This document shows positions 48,328-57,445 of a stretch of DNA of 64,000 bases, piece by piece. A model generated the notes under the pieces. That model searched no databases. It was given only the letters and a program-made list of their open reading frames with translations, and was not told where the DNA came from. Source of the DNA: Polyangiaceae bacterium (GTDB taxonomy: Bacteria; Myxococcota_A; Polyangia; Polyangiales; Polyangiaceae). The position numbers and the translations under genes are program-made. Within the stretch, counting starts at the first letter, position 1, and every line of letters begins with the position of its first letter. The stretch is taken from positions 33,530 through 97,529 of the forward strand of contig JAICQO010000014.1 of assembly GCA_025937835.1 (NCBI GenBank), read 5' to 3'.

Positions 48328-49011
48328 CTAGCCCTCGGCGGCGCTCGGGCGGCGGACCGGGATGATCTGCACGCGCCGCTGATCGCCCTCGCCGTCACTG
48401 CGCGTGATGACGCCCTCGAACTTGGCGAGCGCCAGGTGAACGACGCGGCGATCCCGCGGGTTCATCGGCTCGAAGGTGATGATCTTGCCTTCGTCCACGG
48501 CTTGCTTGCCGAGCCGCCGCGCCATGCTGGCGAGCGACAGGTCCCGGCGGTTCCGGTAACCCTCGGCGTCTACCAGGATGTGACGCCGCTCGAGACCCGG
48601 CCGATTCACGACGCGGTGGACCAGGAACTGGAGCGCCTGGAGCACCTGGCCCTTCTTGCCGATGATCCGTCCCGAGTCGCGCCCGGTGATCTCGAGGTTG
48701 ATCTCGTCGGGCGCGTTGCCCTCGGTGGGGCGGCGCAGCCGTACTCGGCAGTCCATGCCCATCTTGGCGACCACGGACGACACGAAATCGAGCGCCTTCT
48801 TGGCGCGCGCATCGCTCGGCTCGTAGGGCTCTTCGCGCCGGCCGCGGCGGCGGCGACCACCTTCGGCGTCCTCGCCGGAGCGCGCCGCATCGGTCTCGTT
48901 CCCGGGCTCTTCTCCGTCGACGCCGTCCTCGTCGCCCCCGTCCTCGTCGTCGTCCAGATCCCAACCGCCCTCCTCGGGCAGGTCCTCGGTTTCAGTGTCG
49001 CTCATCGTCAT
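48328..49011 (-). CDS. jag: Jag/KhpB RNA-binding protein (KH and R3H domains)
   Basis: 227 residues; ATG at 49011 overlaps the yidC stop (ATGA). An acidic N-terminal tail (about 1-55, mainly Asp/Glu then Arg-rich) replaces the classical Jag_N domain. A KH-II domain (ALDFVSSVVAKMG ... IGKKGQVLQALQFLVHRVVNR) and an R3H domain (RDLSLASMARRLGKQA ... EPMNPRDRRVVHLALAKF) follow. KhpB proteins bind mRNA and sRNA and affect cell division and envelope synthesis. Position after yidC is conserved widely. Confidence 0.92.
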   Translation of the reverse strand: MTMSDTETEDLPEEGGWDLDDDEDGGDEDGVDGEEPGNETDAARSGEDAEGGRRRRGRREEPYEPSDARAKKALDFVSSVVAKMGMDCRVRLRRPTEGNAPDEINLEITGRDSGRIIGKKGQVLQALQFLVHRVVNRPGLERRHILVDAEGYRNRRDLSLASMARRLGKQAVDEGKIITFEPMNPRDRRVVHLALAKFEGVITRSDGEGDQRRVQIIPVRRPSAAEG

Positions 49012-50840
49012 GTCTTACCTTCCCGGAGCAGACGTCCGCGCCGATCGGTCGAGCCGTTCTCGCCATCGCGCCGGCCCTGACCCTCGCGGCTCGTCGCAGA
49101 GTCTTCGACGACCTTCACTCGGATATCCCCAGACCCCGAGCCGCCGCCAGGTCGAATACTGCGGCGGACGTGTCTCTCGACTGCTTGTTGCTGGATGATG
49201 CCGAGCACGCCGTTCGTGAACATGTATACCCCGAGGCCGGCCGGCAAAAACAGCATGAAGACCGTGAACATGGCCGGCATGAAGTACAAGAGCATCTTCT
49301 GCTGGGCCGGGTCGCCCTGCATCGGCATCAGCTTCTGCTGAAAAAATGAAGTAATGCCGATGATGAAGGGCAGCACGTAGTACGGATCTGCCGCGGACAG
49401 GTCGGGGAACCAGAGGAACGGGATGTTGTAGAGCTCGACCGCGGTCTGCAGGGTCGTGTAGAGCGCGAACCAGACCGGCATCGAAGCCAGCTGCGGCAAG
49501 CAACCCTTGACCGGGTTCACGTTGTGCTTCCGCCACAGCTCCATCTGGGCGAGGCCCTTCTGCTGCGGGTCGTCCTTGAACTTCTCGTTCAGCGCGTCGA
49601 TCTCGGGCTTGAGCTCGCGCATCTTGATCATGCCCTTGATGCCGGGCAGCGCGAGCGGGAACAGCAGCGTGCGCGCGGTGATCGTGAGCACGATGATCGC
49701 GATCCCCCAGTTCGGGATCACGCTGTAAACCTTGAGCAGGAACGCGACCAGGATCTTGGCGATGAACGAGAAGAAGCCGAGATCGATGAGCTCGATCAGG
49801 CCGTGCTGCCCGCCACCCGCGGCCTCGAGCACGCGGCGCTCCTTCGGCCCCGCGTAGCTGAGCACCGAGTAGCGAGCCTCTTCACCGGGCTTGAGCTCGC
49901 GCGCGCCGTAGGCGAGCCGCGCTCTGTACAAAGCGCCCGCGTTCGGATCCTTGTCCTTCGCGGCGAAGCGCTTGCTGTCCCAGCGGTCCTCGATCAACAG
50001 CTGACAGGCCGGCGAACCGCCCGCGAGCGGCACCAGCGCGTGGGAGAAATACGCGTTCGAGACCGCCGCCAGCGCCGGCTTTCCGGGAGGCTGGTACCAG
50101 TCGCCGCTGTTCGTGGCGTTCTTCGGGAAGTGCTCGGATTTCTCGAATTCTTCCGGCTCGAAATCCGGCGGGTGGAGGCGCGTCGCGTTGCCGTCTTGCG
50201 ACACGCACTCGACGTGGGTCACGAGCGGGCTGACGCTGAAGTGACCGCTGTGTGTCTCGGCATCGGTGCGCCAGTCCTCGGTGTAGACGCTGAGGGCGTG
50301 CTTGCGCGGGGTGCCGTCTTTGTTCTTCAGCACCGCCGTGGCTTCGATCTCGTACGGGCGCCCGGTGGTCTTGAGCGTCTGCACGAGCTCGACGCGTTCG
50401 TCCTGGTAGTAGAGCTCGCAGGATTTGCCGTCCGTGCGCCGGATCTCGAAGTCCACCGAGTCGAACGCCAGCTGGGCGTTTTCGTCGGTGATGCCCGCGG
50501 CGGGGTTCCGGAACTGGAAGCGAAGTTGACGGTGGAACTCGAGGTCGGGCGTCGTGGACAGGTCGATCTTCCGACCGTCCTTCTGATACTTCGCCTCGAC
50601 GAGGTACAGGCGCTTCAGGCCACCCCCTTGCGACGAGACCTGCGCGTGAAACCCGGGGCCGAACAGATCGCACACCCGCTCCGCCGGCCGCGAAGCCGCG
50701 GGAGCGGTGACAGTGCTTTCCGGCCGCAGCGGCTGGTGACCGCTCGAGCTTCCGCCGCCGAAGAACTTCGGCAACACGGTCATCGCGAGGAACACCGAGC
50801 CGACGATGAAGAGCAGCCGGACTAAGCCTTGTCGATCCAT
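49008..50840 (-). CDS. yidC: Membrane protein insertase YidC
   Basis: 610 residues from the ATG at 50840 (MDRQGLVRLLFIV). An N-terminal membrane helix is followed by a large periplasmic beta-sandwich (about 60-350) as in Gram-negative YidC. The insertase core starts near 380 (GFFSFIAKILVAFLLKVYSVIPNWGIAIIVLT), with the conserved groove arginine in TARTLLFPLALPGIKGMIKM, and runs through MPVWFALYTTLQTAVELYNIPFL and AMFTVFMLFLPAGLGVYMFTNGVLGI. A charged C-terminal tail (about 50 residues) may bind ribosomes. Confidence 0.96.
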   Translation of the reverse strand: MDRQGLVRLLFIVGSVFLAMTVLPKFFGGGSSSGHQPLRPESTVTAPAASRPAERVCDLFGPGFHAQVSSQGGGLKRLYLVEAKYQKDGRKIDLSTTPDLEFHRQLRFQFRNPAAGITDENAQLAFDSVDFEIRRTDGKSCELYYQDERVELVQTLKTTGRPYEIEATAVLKNKDGTPRKHALSVYTEDWRTDAETHSGHFSVSPLVTHVECVSQDGNATRLHPPDFEPEEFEKSEHFPKNATNSGDWYQPPGKPALAAVSNAYFSHALVPLAGGSPACQLLIEDRWDSKRFAAKDKDPNAGALYRARLAYGARELKPGEEARYSVLSYAGPKERRVLEAAGGGQHGLIELIDLGFFSFIAKILVAFLLKVYSVIPNWGIAIIVLTITARTLLFPLALPGIKGMIKMRELKPEIDALNEKFKDDPQQKGLAQMELWRKHNVNPVKGCLPQLASMPVWFALYTTLQTAVELYNIPFLWFPDLSAADPYYVLPFIIGITSFFQQKLMPMQGDPAQQKMLLYFMPAMFTVFMLFLPAGLGVYMFTNGVLGIIQQQAVERHVRRSIRPGGGSGSGDIRVKVVEDSATSREGQGRRDGENGSTDRRGRLLREGKT

Positions 50841-51065
50841 GGACGTTTGGGGCCTAACTGAGAGTGGTCGGGTCGGTCGGGGCGGGGACGGCGCCTGACG
50901 CTGGGTCCGGCCGCGGCGGTCTAGCACTGACCGGGGGAGGTGGGGGAAGTAAGCGGGCTTTTAGCCCACGCGGCCGTTCTCGAGACGGAAATCGGCGAGA
51001 TCGCACGGAGAAATGCGTCTCGGGATTGCTGCCGAAACCAAGGGTCGTTAACCGTGGAGGAGCCG

Positions 51066-51875
51066 ATGGACGAAGACCGCTTGGTGCCCGTTTCACCCCG
51101 GCATTCGGTGCGCCTGGCGCGCGAATACCTGACGGTGCTCGATAAGCCCCCGCAGCGCGACTACGTGGTGCGGACCATCACGCGCCGCGAGGCCAACGGC
51201 ATGCCGCTGATGTCGGCCGAGATCGTGATCGCCAGCCGCGACACGCGCAAGGCCTTCCCCCTGGCGGACCGCTACCCGCTTCATTTTCGGAAGACCTACT
51301 TTCCGGCGCGGCTCCACGGCGATCCGGCCATCGAATATGCGCGGCAAGCGCAGGCGAGCGAGCTCGTCGGTTTGCCTCCGCCGATCGGGCACGACGCGAC
51401 GAGCTTTCGCAGCTGTCTCGTGCCCGGTACCCCGTACAGCCGCCTCACGCCGTTCGGTGCCGATCAAGAGGACGCGGATCTGCGCACGGCGCGCGAGCTG
51501 CCCCTGATCTCGGCGGCGGGCCTATTTCAGCTGGCCGATCGTGGTTTTCAGCTGGTGACTGCGCTGCAGCGAGCCGGGCTGTCGCACGGCGACGTCGAGC
51601 TCCACAACTTCGTGGTCTGTCCGTCGCCGCTCGATATGGTGCTGATCGATTTCGAGAGCGCCGTGCTGAAGGCCGACGTGAGCGAGAGTGACTGGGACGC
51701 GCGCTGCCTTGCAGACGTGATGCCGCTCTTGCGCGAAGCCGTCTTGCTCGAGTGCCGGCTCGGGCCGCAGCCGGGCCCGCTCGCCGACATGGCGCGCGAG
51801 AAGCTCGAGCTCTTGTTCAAGGACCCAGCTCGGTTCCGGCAGGAGATCGACGACAAGGCGAACCTCGACGCCTGA
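51066..51875 (+). CDS. Kinase-fold (phosphotransferase-like) protein
   Basis: 269 residues; ATG at 51066 with a strong GGAGGAG ribosome site. KTYFPARLHG at about 75 may hold the ATP-site lysine. GLSHGDVELHNFVV carries a Brenner-type HGD..N catalytic loop and MVLIDFESAVL the metal-binding DFE, as in aminoglycoside-phosphotransferase and lipopolysaccharide-kinase folds. The N-lobe is short and the glycine loop unclear. Substrate unknown. It faces glnN and is opposite to the surrounding yidC/rnpA cluster. Confidence 0.7.
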   Translation: MDEDRLVPVSPRHSVRLAREYLTVLDKPPQRDYVVRTITRREANGMPLMSAEIVIASRDTRKAFPLADRYPLHFRKTYFPARLHGDPAIEYARQAQASELVGLPPPIGHDATSFRSCLVPGTPYSRLTPFGADQEDADLRTARELPLISAAGLFQLADRGFQLVTALQRAGLSHGDVELHNFVVCPSPLDMVLIDFESAVLKADVSESDWDARCLADVMPLLREAVLLECRLGPQPGPLADMAREKLELLFKDPARFRQEIDDKANLDA

Positions 51876-51887
51876 GCCTGCGTAAGA

Positions 51888-51918
51888 ACCCCCGCGGAAG
51901 CCGTGCTCCCGCGGGGGT
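51888..51918. terminator. Bidirectional terminator-like hairpin
   Basis: Perfect 10-bp arms ACCCCCGCGG and CCGCGGGGGT with an 11-nt loop between the convergent stops of the kinase-fold gene and glnN. Confidence 0.55.
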
Positions 51919-51945
51919 ACGAGGTTACGCGACTCGCGCTTCGTC

Positions 51946-54114
51946 TCAGCGGACGAAGAGCATTTCTTGGTAGGTCGGCAGCGGCCACAGATCGTCGGCG
52001 ACGACGCCTTCGAGCTGGTCGGCGACGCTGCGAACCGCCAGCATGGCCGGCAGGATCTTGTCGCGGCAGTACTTGGCCTCGGCCAGCACTCCGTGCCCGC
52101 CTTCGTGAGCCGACAGGCTCTCGAGCGTCGAAGTGGCGCTCTTGAGCTCGCCGACGAGCTTGCTCACCTGTTCCAGCGAGCCGGTGTCGACCGCCACGCC
52201 CAGGGCCTTGATCTTGCCGAGCGAGTCCGCGATTTCACCGGCGTAGCGCACGGCCGCCGGCAGGATCCAGGTCTTCGCCAGCTTGATCACGGCCTTGTGC
52301 TCGACGTTGATCGCCTTCACGTACTGCTCGAGGTAGATCTCGTAGCGGCTGTGAAGCTCGCGCGGGCTCAGCACGTTGTACTTGTCGAACAGCTTGACCG
52401 CCTCGGGGGACTCGAGCGCGCCGAGCGCCTCGACCGTGGTCTTGAGGTTCGGCAGACCGCGCTTCTCGGCCTCGGCGTGCCACTCTGCGGAGTAGCCATC
52501 GCCGTTGAAGACGACCGCGCCGTGCTCGTTCACGATCTTGGCGAGCAGGTCCTGGATCGCGGCGTTGAGCTTCTTGCCCTGCGCGAGCGCGGACTCGAGC
52601 TCGGTCGCGACGTAGTCGATCGCCTCGGCGCAGATCGTGTTCAGGACCACGAGCGGACCCGAGATCGACTGGCCGCCGCCCACCGCGCGGAACTCGAAGC
52701 GGTTGCCGGTGAAGGCGAAGGGGCTCGTGCGGTTGCGGTCGCCGGCGTCCTTCGGCAGCTTGGGCAGCGTATCTACGCCGATCTCGAGCTTGCCTGCGGC
52801 CTTCGACGACTTGGCGCCGCCAGCCTTGATCTGGTCGAACACGTCGGCGAGCTGCTCGCCGAGGAAGATCGACATGATCGCGGGCGGGGCCTCGTTGGCA
52901 CCGAGCCGGTGATCGTTGCTGGCGGAAGCCACCGACGCGCGGAGCAACGCGGAGTGCTTGTGCACGGCGCGGATCACGGCGCCGCAGAACACCAGGAACT
53001 GCGCGTTCTCGTGGGGCGTGGCGCCCGGGTCGAGCATGTTGCCCTGGGTCGAGTTGCCGAACGAGAAGTTCACGTGCTTGCCCGAGCCGTTGACGCCGGC
53101 GAAGGGCTTCTCGTGCAACAGGCACACGAAGCCGTGGCGCTCGGCGATGCGGCGCAGCGTGATCATGATCAGCTGCTGGTGATCGGACGCGAGGTTCGAG
53201 CTCTCGAACAGCGGCGCGATCTCGAACTGGGCCGGAGCCACCTCGTTATGACGGGTCTTGACCGGGATGCCGAGCTTGAACAGCTCGCGCTCGACCTCGA
53301 CCATGAACGCGATCACGCGCTCGGGGATCACTCCGAAGTACTGGTCCTCGAACTCCTGGCCCTTCGGGGGCTTGGCGCCGAAAAGCGTGCGGCCGGCGGC
53401 GACCAGATCCGGGCGCGCGAGGTAGAACTCGCGATCGACGAGGAAGTACTCCTGTTCGGGGCCGCAGTAGGAGACGACCTGCGAAATGTTCGTGTGCCCG
53501 AACAGCTTGAGCACGCGCGCGGCCTGCTTGTTCAGCGCCTGCATCGAGCGCAAGAGCGGGGTCTTCTTGTCGAGCGCCTCGCCCGTCCACGACACGAACG
53601 CGGTCGGGATGCAGAGCGTGGTGTTGTCGAGCAGGTAGGCCGGGCTCGTGACGTCCCAGGCCGTGTAGCCGCGCGCTTCGAAGGTGGCGCGGATGCCGCC
53701 GCTCGGGAAGCTCGAGGCGTCGGGCTCACCCTGGATCAGCGCCTTGCCGGAGAACTCCGTCAGCGCGCCGCCCTCGCCGTCGGGGACCAGGAAGCTGTCG
53801 TGCTTTTCCGCGGTCGCACCCGTCAGGGGGTAAAAGACGTGCGCGTAGTGGGTGGCGCCTTTGGCGATGGCCCACTCTTTCATTGCGGACGCGACGACGT
53901 CCGCGACCGCCGGATCGAGCTGCGCGCCCGTCTCGATGGTTTGCTTCACCGAGCGAAACACATCTTTGGGCAGGTGGCTCTTCATCACGGCGAGGCTGAA
54001 GACGCTCGAGCCGTAGAGCTTGTCGACCGAAGTACCGTTGGTTTCCGACGGACGCGCGGAGCTCCGCGCGATCACCGAAGACACTGCTTGCTGACGTAGC
54101 GTGCTGCCGATCAT
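51946..54114 (-). CDS. glnN: Glutamine synthetase type III
   Basis: 722 residues from the ATG at 54114 with an AAGGAACG ribosome site. The length and [72 protein letters not shown] and [15 protein letters not shown] blocks are those of GSIII, not GSI or GSII. It makes glutamine from glutamate, ammonia and ATP as a large dodecamer. There is no GSI-type adenylylation tyrosine loop. It interrupts the otherwise conserved rpmH-to-yidC gene order. Confidence 0.95.
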   Translation of the reverse strand: MIGSTLRQQAVSSVIARSSARPSETNGTSVDKLYGSSVFSLAVMKSHLPKDVFRSVKQTIETGAQLDPAVADVVASAMKEWAIAKGATHYAHVFYPLTGATAEKHDSFLVPDGEGGALTEFSGKALIQGEPDASSFPSGGIRATFEARGYTAWDVTSPAYLLDNTTLCIPTAFVSWTGEALDKKTPLLRSMQALNKQAARVLKLFGHTNISQVVSYCGPEQEYFLVDREFYLARPDLVAAGRTLFGAKPPKGQEFEDQYFGVIPERVIAFMVEVERELFKLGIPVKTRHNEVAPAQFEIAPLFESSNLASDHQQLIMITLRRIAERHGFVCLLHEKPFAGVNGSGKHVNFSFGNSTQGNMLDPGATPHENAQFLVFCGAVIRAVHKHSALLRASVASASNDHRLGANEAPPAIMSIFLGEQLADVFDQIKAGGAKSSKAAGKLEIGVDTLPKLPKDAGDRNRTSPFAFTGNRFEFRAVGGGQSISGPLVVLNTICAEAIDYVATELESALAQGKKLNAAIQDLLAKIVNEHGAVVFNGDGYSAEWHAEAEKRGLPNLKTTVEALGALESPEAVKLFDKYNVLSPRELHSRYEIYLEQYVKAINVEHKAVIKLAKTWILPAAVRYAGEIADSLGKIKALGVAVDTGSLEQVSKLVGELKSATSTLESLSAHEGGHGVLAEAKYCRDKILPAMLAVRSVADQLEGVVADDLWPLPTYQEMLFVR

Positions 54115-54297
54115 GGGCGTTCCTTTTGCGAGAGACGCGCGGCTTGGAACGCCGCGCCTCGGACCTAGTAGCATCGGGATAATTCCGCTCATAGACCTGA
54201 GTGTTTCCAGAATGTTTCGTGGCCGGACTCCAGCAGAGATCCGTTGCCGTGACGCGGTATTCTGGCGCGCTTCATGGATTCCGATGCCCGGCGTTGC

Positions 54298-54591
54298 CTA
54301 GCGCGGAGGAGGCAAGGGCGGGGGATCGTAGCCGCCCGGATGGAACGGATGGCAGCGCAGCAGGCGCCGCATGCCCAGGTAAGAGCCCTTGAACCCGCCG
54401 TGAAGTCGCAGGCACTCGGCGGTGTAGCGGGAGCACGACGGATGGAACCGGCACTGCCCACCCAGGAACGGAGACAGCACGAGCTGGTAGCCGCGAACCA
54501 ACAGCAGAAGGGCGCGCGCGAACAGCGTCGGCTCGGGAACGACGGGCTCCGCCACGCGGGCTGAGGTACCCCCCGAGCCGAGCTTCGGCAA
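54298..54591 (-). CDS. yidD: YidD membrane-protein insertion efficiency factor
   Basis: 97 residues, TTG start 1 nt after the rnpA stop. The family core is complete: LVRGYQLVLSPFLGGQCRFHPSCSRYTAECL, then KGSYLGMRRLLRCHPFHPGGYDP. YidD is a small amphipathic inner-membrane protein that helps YidC. A Pro-rich tail follows. Confidence 0.93.
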   Translation of the reverse strand: MPKLGSGGTSARVAEPVVPEPTLFARALLLLVRGYQLVLSPFLGGQCRFHPSCSRYTAECLRLHGGFKGSYLGMRRLLRCHPFHPGGYDPPPLPPPR

Positions 54592-54592
54592 C

Positions 54593-55000
54593 TCAGGCCG
54601 GCTTCACTGCCAGGTTCCGGCGGGCGAGCTGAGCGCGGCGCGCGATCAGCCCCTCTGCGCCCTGCCACTCTTCGACGACGTCGCTGAGCCGGAGCCCGGC
54701 GAGCTCGCGCTTCACGATCACGACCACGTCGATGTCGGGCGGGAAGAGCGCGCGAGTGGCGCGGAAGGCTTCCCGGACCAGGCGCTTGGCGCGGTTGCGC
54801 ACGACGGCGCCGCCGACCTTGCGCGACGCGGTGATCCCGAGCCGAGGCATCGCGTCGGGCGCCGCGTTGCGCGCAGCCAGGATCAACACGAAATGCGCGA
54901 GCGAAACGCGCACGCCTTCGCTCTGGATCGCCTGGTACTCGCGCCGCTTTCGAACCCGGCTCGGCGCGCGAAACCTTCCACGCGGCTCGGCCGGCGGCAC
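54593..55000 (-). CDS. rnpA: Ribonuclease P protein component
   Basis: 135 residues from the GTG at 55000, which lies just after the rpmH stop; the frame stays open to 55075 but that would lie inside rpmH. The RNR motif block RNRAKRLVREAFR is present near residue 75, with RVRKRREYQAI at the N-terminus and RLGITASRKVGGAV before it. It assists the catalytic RNase P RNA in tRNA 5' processing. The RNA gene itself is not in the window. Confidence 0.93.
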   Translation of the reverse strand: MPPAEPRGRFRAPSRVRKRREYQAIQSEGVRVSLAHFVLILAARNAAPDAMPRLGITASRKVGGAVVRNRAKRLVREAFRATRALFPPDIDVVVIVKRELAGLRLSDVVEEWQGAEGLIARRAQLARRNLAVKPA

Positions 55001-55001
55001 G

Positions 55002-55151
55002 CTACTTCTGGTAGGCGCTGACGGCGAGGCGCAGGCGGCCCTTGCGGCGGCGGTTCGCGAGAACCTTACGGCCACCCTTGGTGCTCAATCGCTTGCGAAA
55101 GCCGTGAGTGCGGAGTCGGCTGGTGTTGTGGGGCTGGTACGTGCGCTTCAT
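55002..55151 (-). CDS. rpmH: Ribosomal protein bL34
   Basis: 49 residues, translated by hand: [18 protein letters not shown], then [18 protein letters not shown] and [13 protein letters not shown]. This is a full-length bL34 with the invariant KRTYQP start. It heads the rpmH-rnpA-yidD run. The 148-nt region up to rpmG (55152-55299) must carry the divergent promoters. dnaA, often next to rpmH, is not here. Confidence 0.97.
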   Translation of the reverse strand: MKRTYQPHNTSRLRTHGFRKRLSTKGGRKVLANRRRKGRLRLAVSAYQK

Positions 55152-55299
55152 GACTCAGGCCTCCGGGCGTTGCGGCCCTTCGGGGCGCGGAAATGAGCCA
55201 CGAGTGCCCGCCCGAGTCAAGGTTAACCGCAGGTATTTGTAGGCCGCGTGGCCGGTGCGATTGATCTCCGCCGTGCCTCGTGATAGTCCGTCGCCCGCC

Positions 55300-55467
55300 A
55301 TGCGCGACAACATCCGTCTCGTTTCCTCCGCCGGCAGCGGCTTCACTTACTACACGACCAAGAACAAGCGGACCCAGACGGCGAAGCTCGAACTGAAGAA
55401 GTACGACCCCGTCGCCCGCAAGCACGTCGTGTTCAAGGAGGCCAAGATGCCTCCGCACTCGAAGTAG
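55300..55467 (+). CDS. rpmG: Ribosomal protein bL33
   Basis: 55 residues from the ATG at 55300: [36 protein letters not shown], then [12 protein letters not shown]. It lacks the CxxC pairs, so it is the zinc-independent (C-minus) form. A GATAGT hexamer lies 12 nt before the start. The genes usually after rpmG (secE, nusG, tRNA-Trp) are not here. Confidence 0.95.
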   Translation: MRDNIRLVSSAGSGFTYYTTKNKRTQTAKLELKKYDPVARKHVVFKEAKMPPHSK

Positions 55468-55495
55468 ACCGAGCACCGGAGCACGAACGATACGG

Positions 55496-55524
55496 AACGA
55501 GGCGCCCGCCGCGCGCGCCTCGTT
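55496..55524. terminator. Bidirectional terminator-like hairpin
   Basis: Perfect 10-bp arms AACGAGGCGC and GCGCCTCGTT with a 9-nt loop between the convergent rpmG and OmpA genes. Confidence 0.6.
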
Positions 55525-55543
55525 CACTCGTTCGGCTCTGCGA

Positions 55544-57361
55544 TCAGTCGCCGAGGATCTTGAAGTCGACGCGGCGGTTCTTGGCGCGGCCTTCGGCGGT
55601 CGTGTTGTCGGCGATTGGCTGCGTCTGACCGAAGCCTTCGGACTCGACGCGCGAGGCGTCGATGCCGTGCTCGGTCAGGTACTTGAGGCACGCGGCCGCG
55701 CGCGACTTGCTGAGCGTCAGGTTCATCGCCGGGCGCCCGCGGTCGTCGGTGTGACCGTAGAGACCGAGGCGCAAAGACGGTCGCGCCACCATCAGCGTCA
55801 CGATCTCGTCGAGGATCGGGAAGCTGTCCTTCAGGATCACGGCCTTGCCGGTCTGGAACTCGATCGCCTTGAGGAGCTGGACCTCCCCGTCGATCACTCG
55901 GGTCAGGCTCGGGCAGCCGTTCTTTTGCGGATCGGCGTTGCGCGGTCCCGGCTCGTCGGGGCACGCATCTTCCTTGTTCAGGATCCCGTCGTTGTCCTTG
56001 TCGGGGATCGGGCAACCGAGCAGCGCCGGATCGGCAGAGCGCACGCCGGCTTCGAGCGGGCACTTGTCGGTCTTGTCGGGGACGCCATCGCCGTCGGCGT
56101 CGTCTTCGGGGCAGCCGTCCTCGTCGCGGATGCCGTCCTTGTCTTCCGGCACCTTCGGGCACTGATCGTTCTTGTCGGGGATGCCGTCGCCGTCGCGGTC
56201 GACGTTCTCGGGGCAGCCGTCGCTCGGGTTCGCGCCGAGCTTGTCCTCGCGCTCGGTCGGGCAGGCGTCGGCGTCGTCGGGATAGCCGTCCTTGTCGGTG
56301 TCCTGGTCGTAGTCGCGCGCGTCGGGGACGATCCGCAGCTGCTTGCGCTCGGCGCGCTGCGTGTCGAGCGGCAGCGTGCTGCCCACGCCGACCAGCACGC
56401 GGAAATCGGGCGCGCCGTAGCCGGTCGAAAGACGCGTGCCACCGCCCATGTTCAAGTACGCACCGTCGGGACCTGCGAGCGCCACGCGCAGCTGCGCCAT
56501 CCACTCGAGCGATGTGTTTTGACCCTTGAAGATCGTGTTCTTGTCTTCCGGGCCGGCCTTGGTCACGAGCCCCGTGCTACCGAACAGCTCGCCACCGAGG
56601 CGCACGCGGTCATCGCGCATCGGCAGGAACACGCCGAACGCCCAGCGCAGCTCGTTGCCGACGTAGAGGTTCGCGTTCTCGCCGCCGAGGCTGCGGTTCG
56701 GCCGGAAATGCGGCCCGATGTGGCCGGACACGAAGAAGTCGTCGAAATCGAGCTCGGCTGCGGCGTAGAGCATGCCCGTCATTTGGCCGTCGCCAGCCAG
56801 TGCGTTGGTGTTGCCCGTCTCGTTCCACAGCGCGGCGCCGAGGCCGAAGCGCGTGCCGCCCTCGTCGCTCTCGAACGTCTTCAGCCGCGCGTCGAGCCGC
56901 AGATCGTGCACGGCGAAGCGCGTGTCCGTGAGCCCTCCGGTGCCGACGCCGTAGGCGGCCGGATCGTCGCCGGTCACCGTCCACAGCGCGAGCGGCAACG
57001 ACACCGACGCCGTGAGCAGGCCGCCGAACTGCGCACCGAACGAGGTGTACGAGATGAGCTGCCCCTGCACGGGGTTGTCGATCGAGTCGGCGACCGTTGG
57101 ATTGTCGGTGACGACCTGTTTGCGCAGCGGGTTGTGCGACCACGCGAGGGCCGTCGAGACGAACAGGCGGTTGCCCTTGCGCACGTAGGGGCGGAACACG
57201 CTCACCCCGTCCTCGGGCGCGCCCGCGTACTGCAGGCGATCGAGATAGAAGTAGCCGGACTGCGCGTGCGCCGTCGGGGCACCGAACAGAGTCAGCGCGA
57301 GCGCGGCGCCGAGCATCCGAACCCACCACCTCAAACCACCAAGACGTTCCAAGGCTTGCAC
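55544..57361 (-). CDS. OmpA-family protein with multiple TSP3 repeats
   Basis: 605 residues; GTG start at 57361, supported by a TACGGT hexamer 8 nt upstream (ATG 57316 is an alternative). A signal peptide ends PTAHAQ. Residues about 40-335 form an OM barrel-like domain. Five calcium-binding type-3 repeats (about 345-475) carry DxDxDGxPDxxDxCP patterns. The C-terminal OmpA domain has GHTDDRGRPAMN, the LSKSRAAACLKYL helix and NRRVDFKI. It should tie the OM to peptidoglycan; it is a larger relative of the protein at 24239-25828. Confidence 0.9.
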   Translation of the reverse strand: MQALERLGGLRWWVRMLGAALALTLFGAPTAHAQSGYFYLDRLQYAGAPEDGVSVFRPYVRKGNRLFVSTALAWSHNPLRKQVVTDNPTVADSIDNPVQGQLISYTSFGAQFGGLLTASVSLPLALWTVTGDDPAAYGVGTGGLTDTRFAVHDLRLDARLKTFESDEGGTRFGLGAALWNETGNTNALAGDGQMTGMLYAAAELDFDDFFVSGHIGPHFRPNRSLGGENANLYVGNELRWAFGVFLPMRDDRVRLGGELFGSTGLVTKAGPEDKNTIFKGQNTSLEWMAQLRVALAGPDGAYLNMGGGTRLSTGYGAPDFRVLVGVGSTLPLDTQRAERKQLRIVPDARDYDQDTDKDGYPDDADACPTEREDKLGANPSDGCPENVDRDGDGIPDKNDQCPKVPEDKDGIRDEDGCPEDDADGDGVPDKTDKCPLEAGVRSADPALLGCPIPDKDNDGILNKEDACPDEPGPRNADPQKNGCPSLTRVIDGEVQLLKAIEFQTGKAVILKDSFPILDEIVTLMVARPSLRLGLYGHTDDRGRPAMNLTLSKSRAAACLKYLTEHGIDASRVESEGFGQTQPIADNTTAEGRAKNRRVDFKILGD

Positions 57362-57369
57362 AACCGCGG

Positions 57370-57375
57370 ACCGTA
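57370..57375 (-). promoter_or_regulatory. Candidate -10 hexamer (TACGGT on minus strand), near-leaderless start
   Basis: TACGGT read on the minus strand ends 8 nt before the GTG at 57361 and supports that start over the internal ATG. Confidence 0.4.
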
Positions 57376-57445
57376 GCCCGATGGGTGCATCATTTGAACC
57401 GGGATCTGCGATCGAGCGTCACTGTACGCTCTGCTCTCTGAGCCG

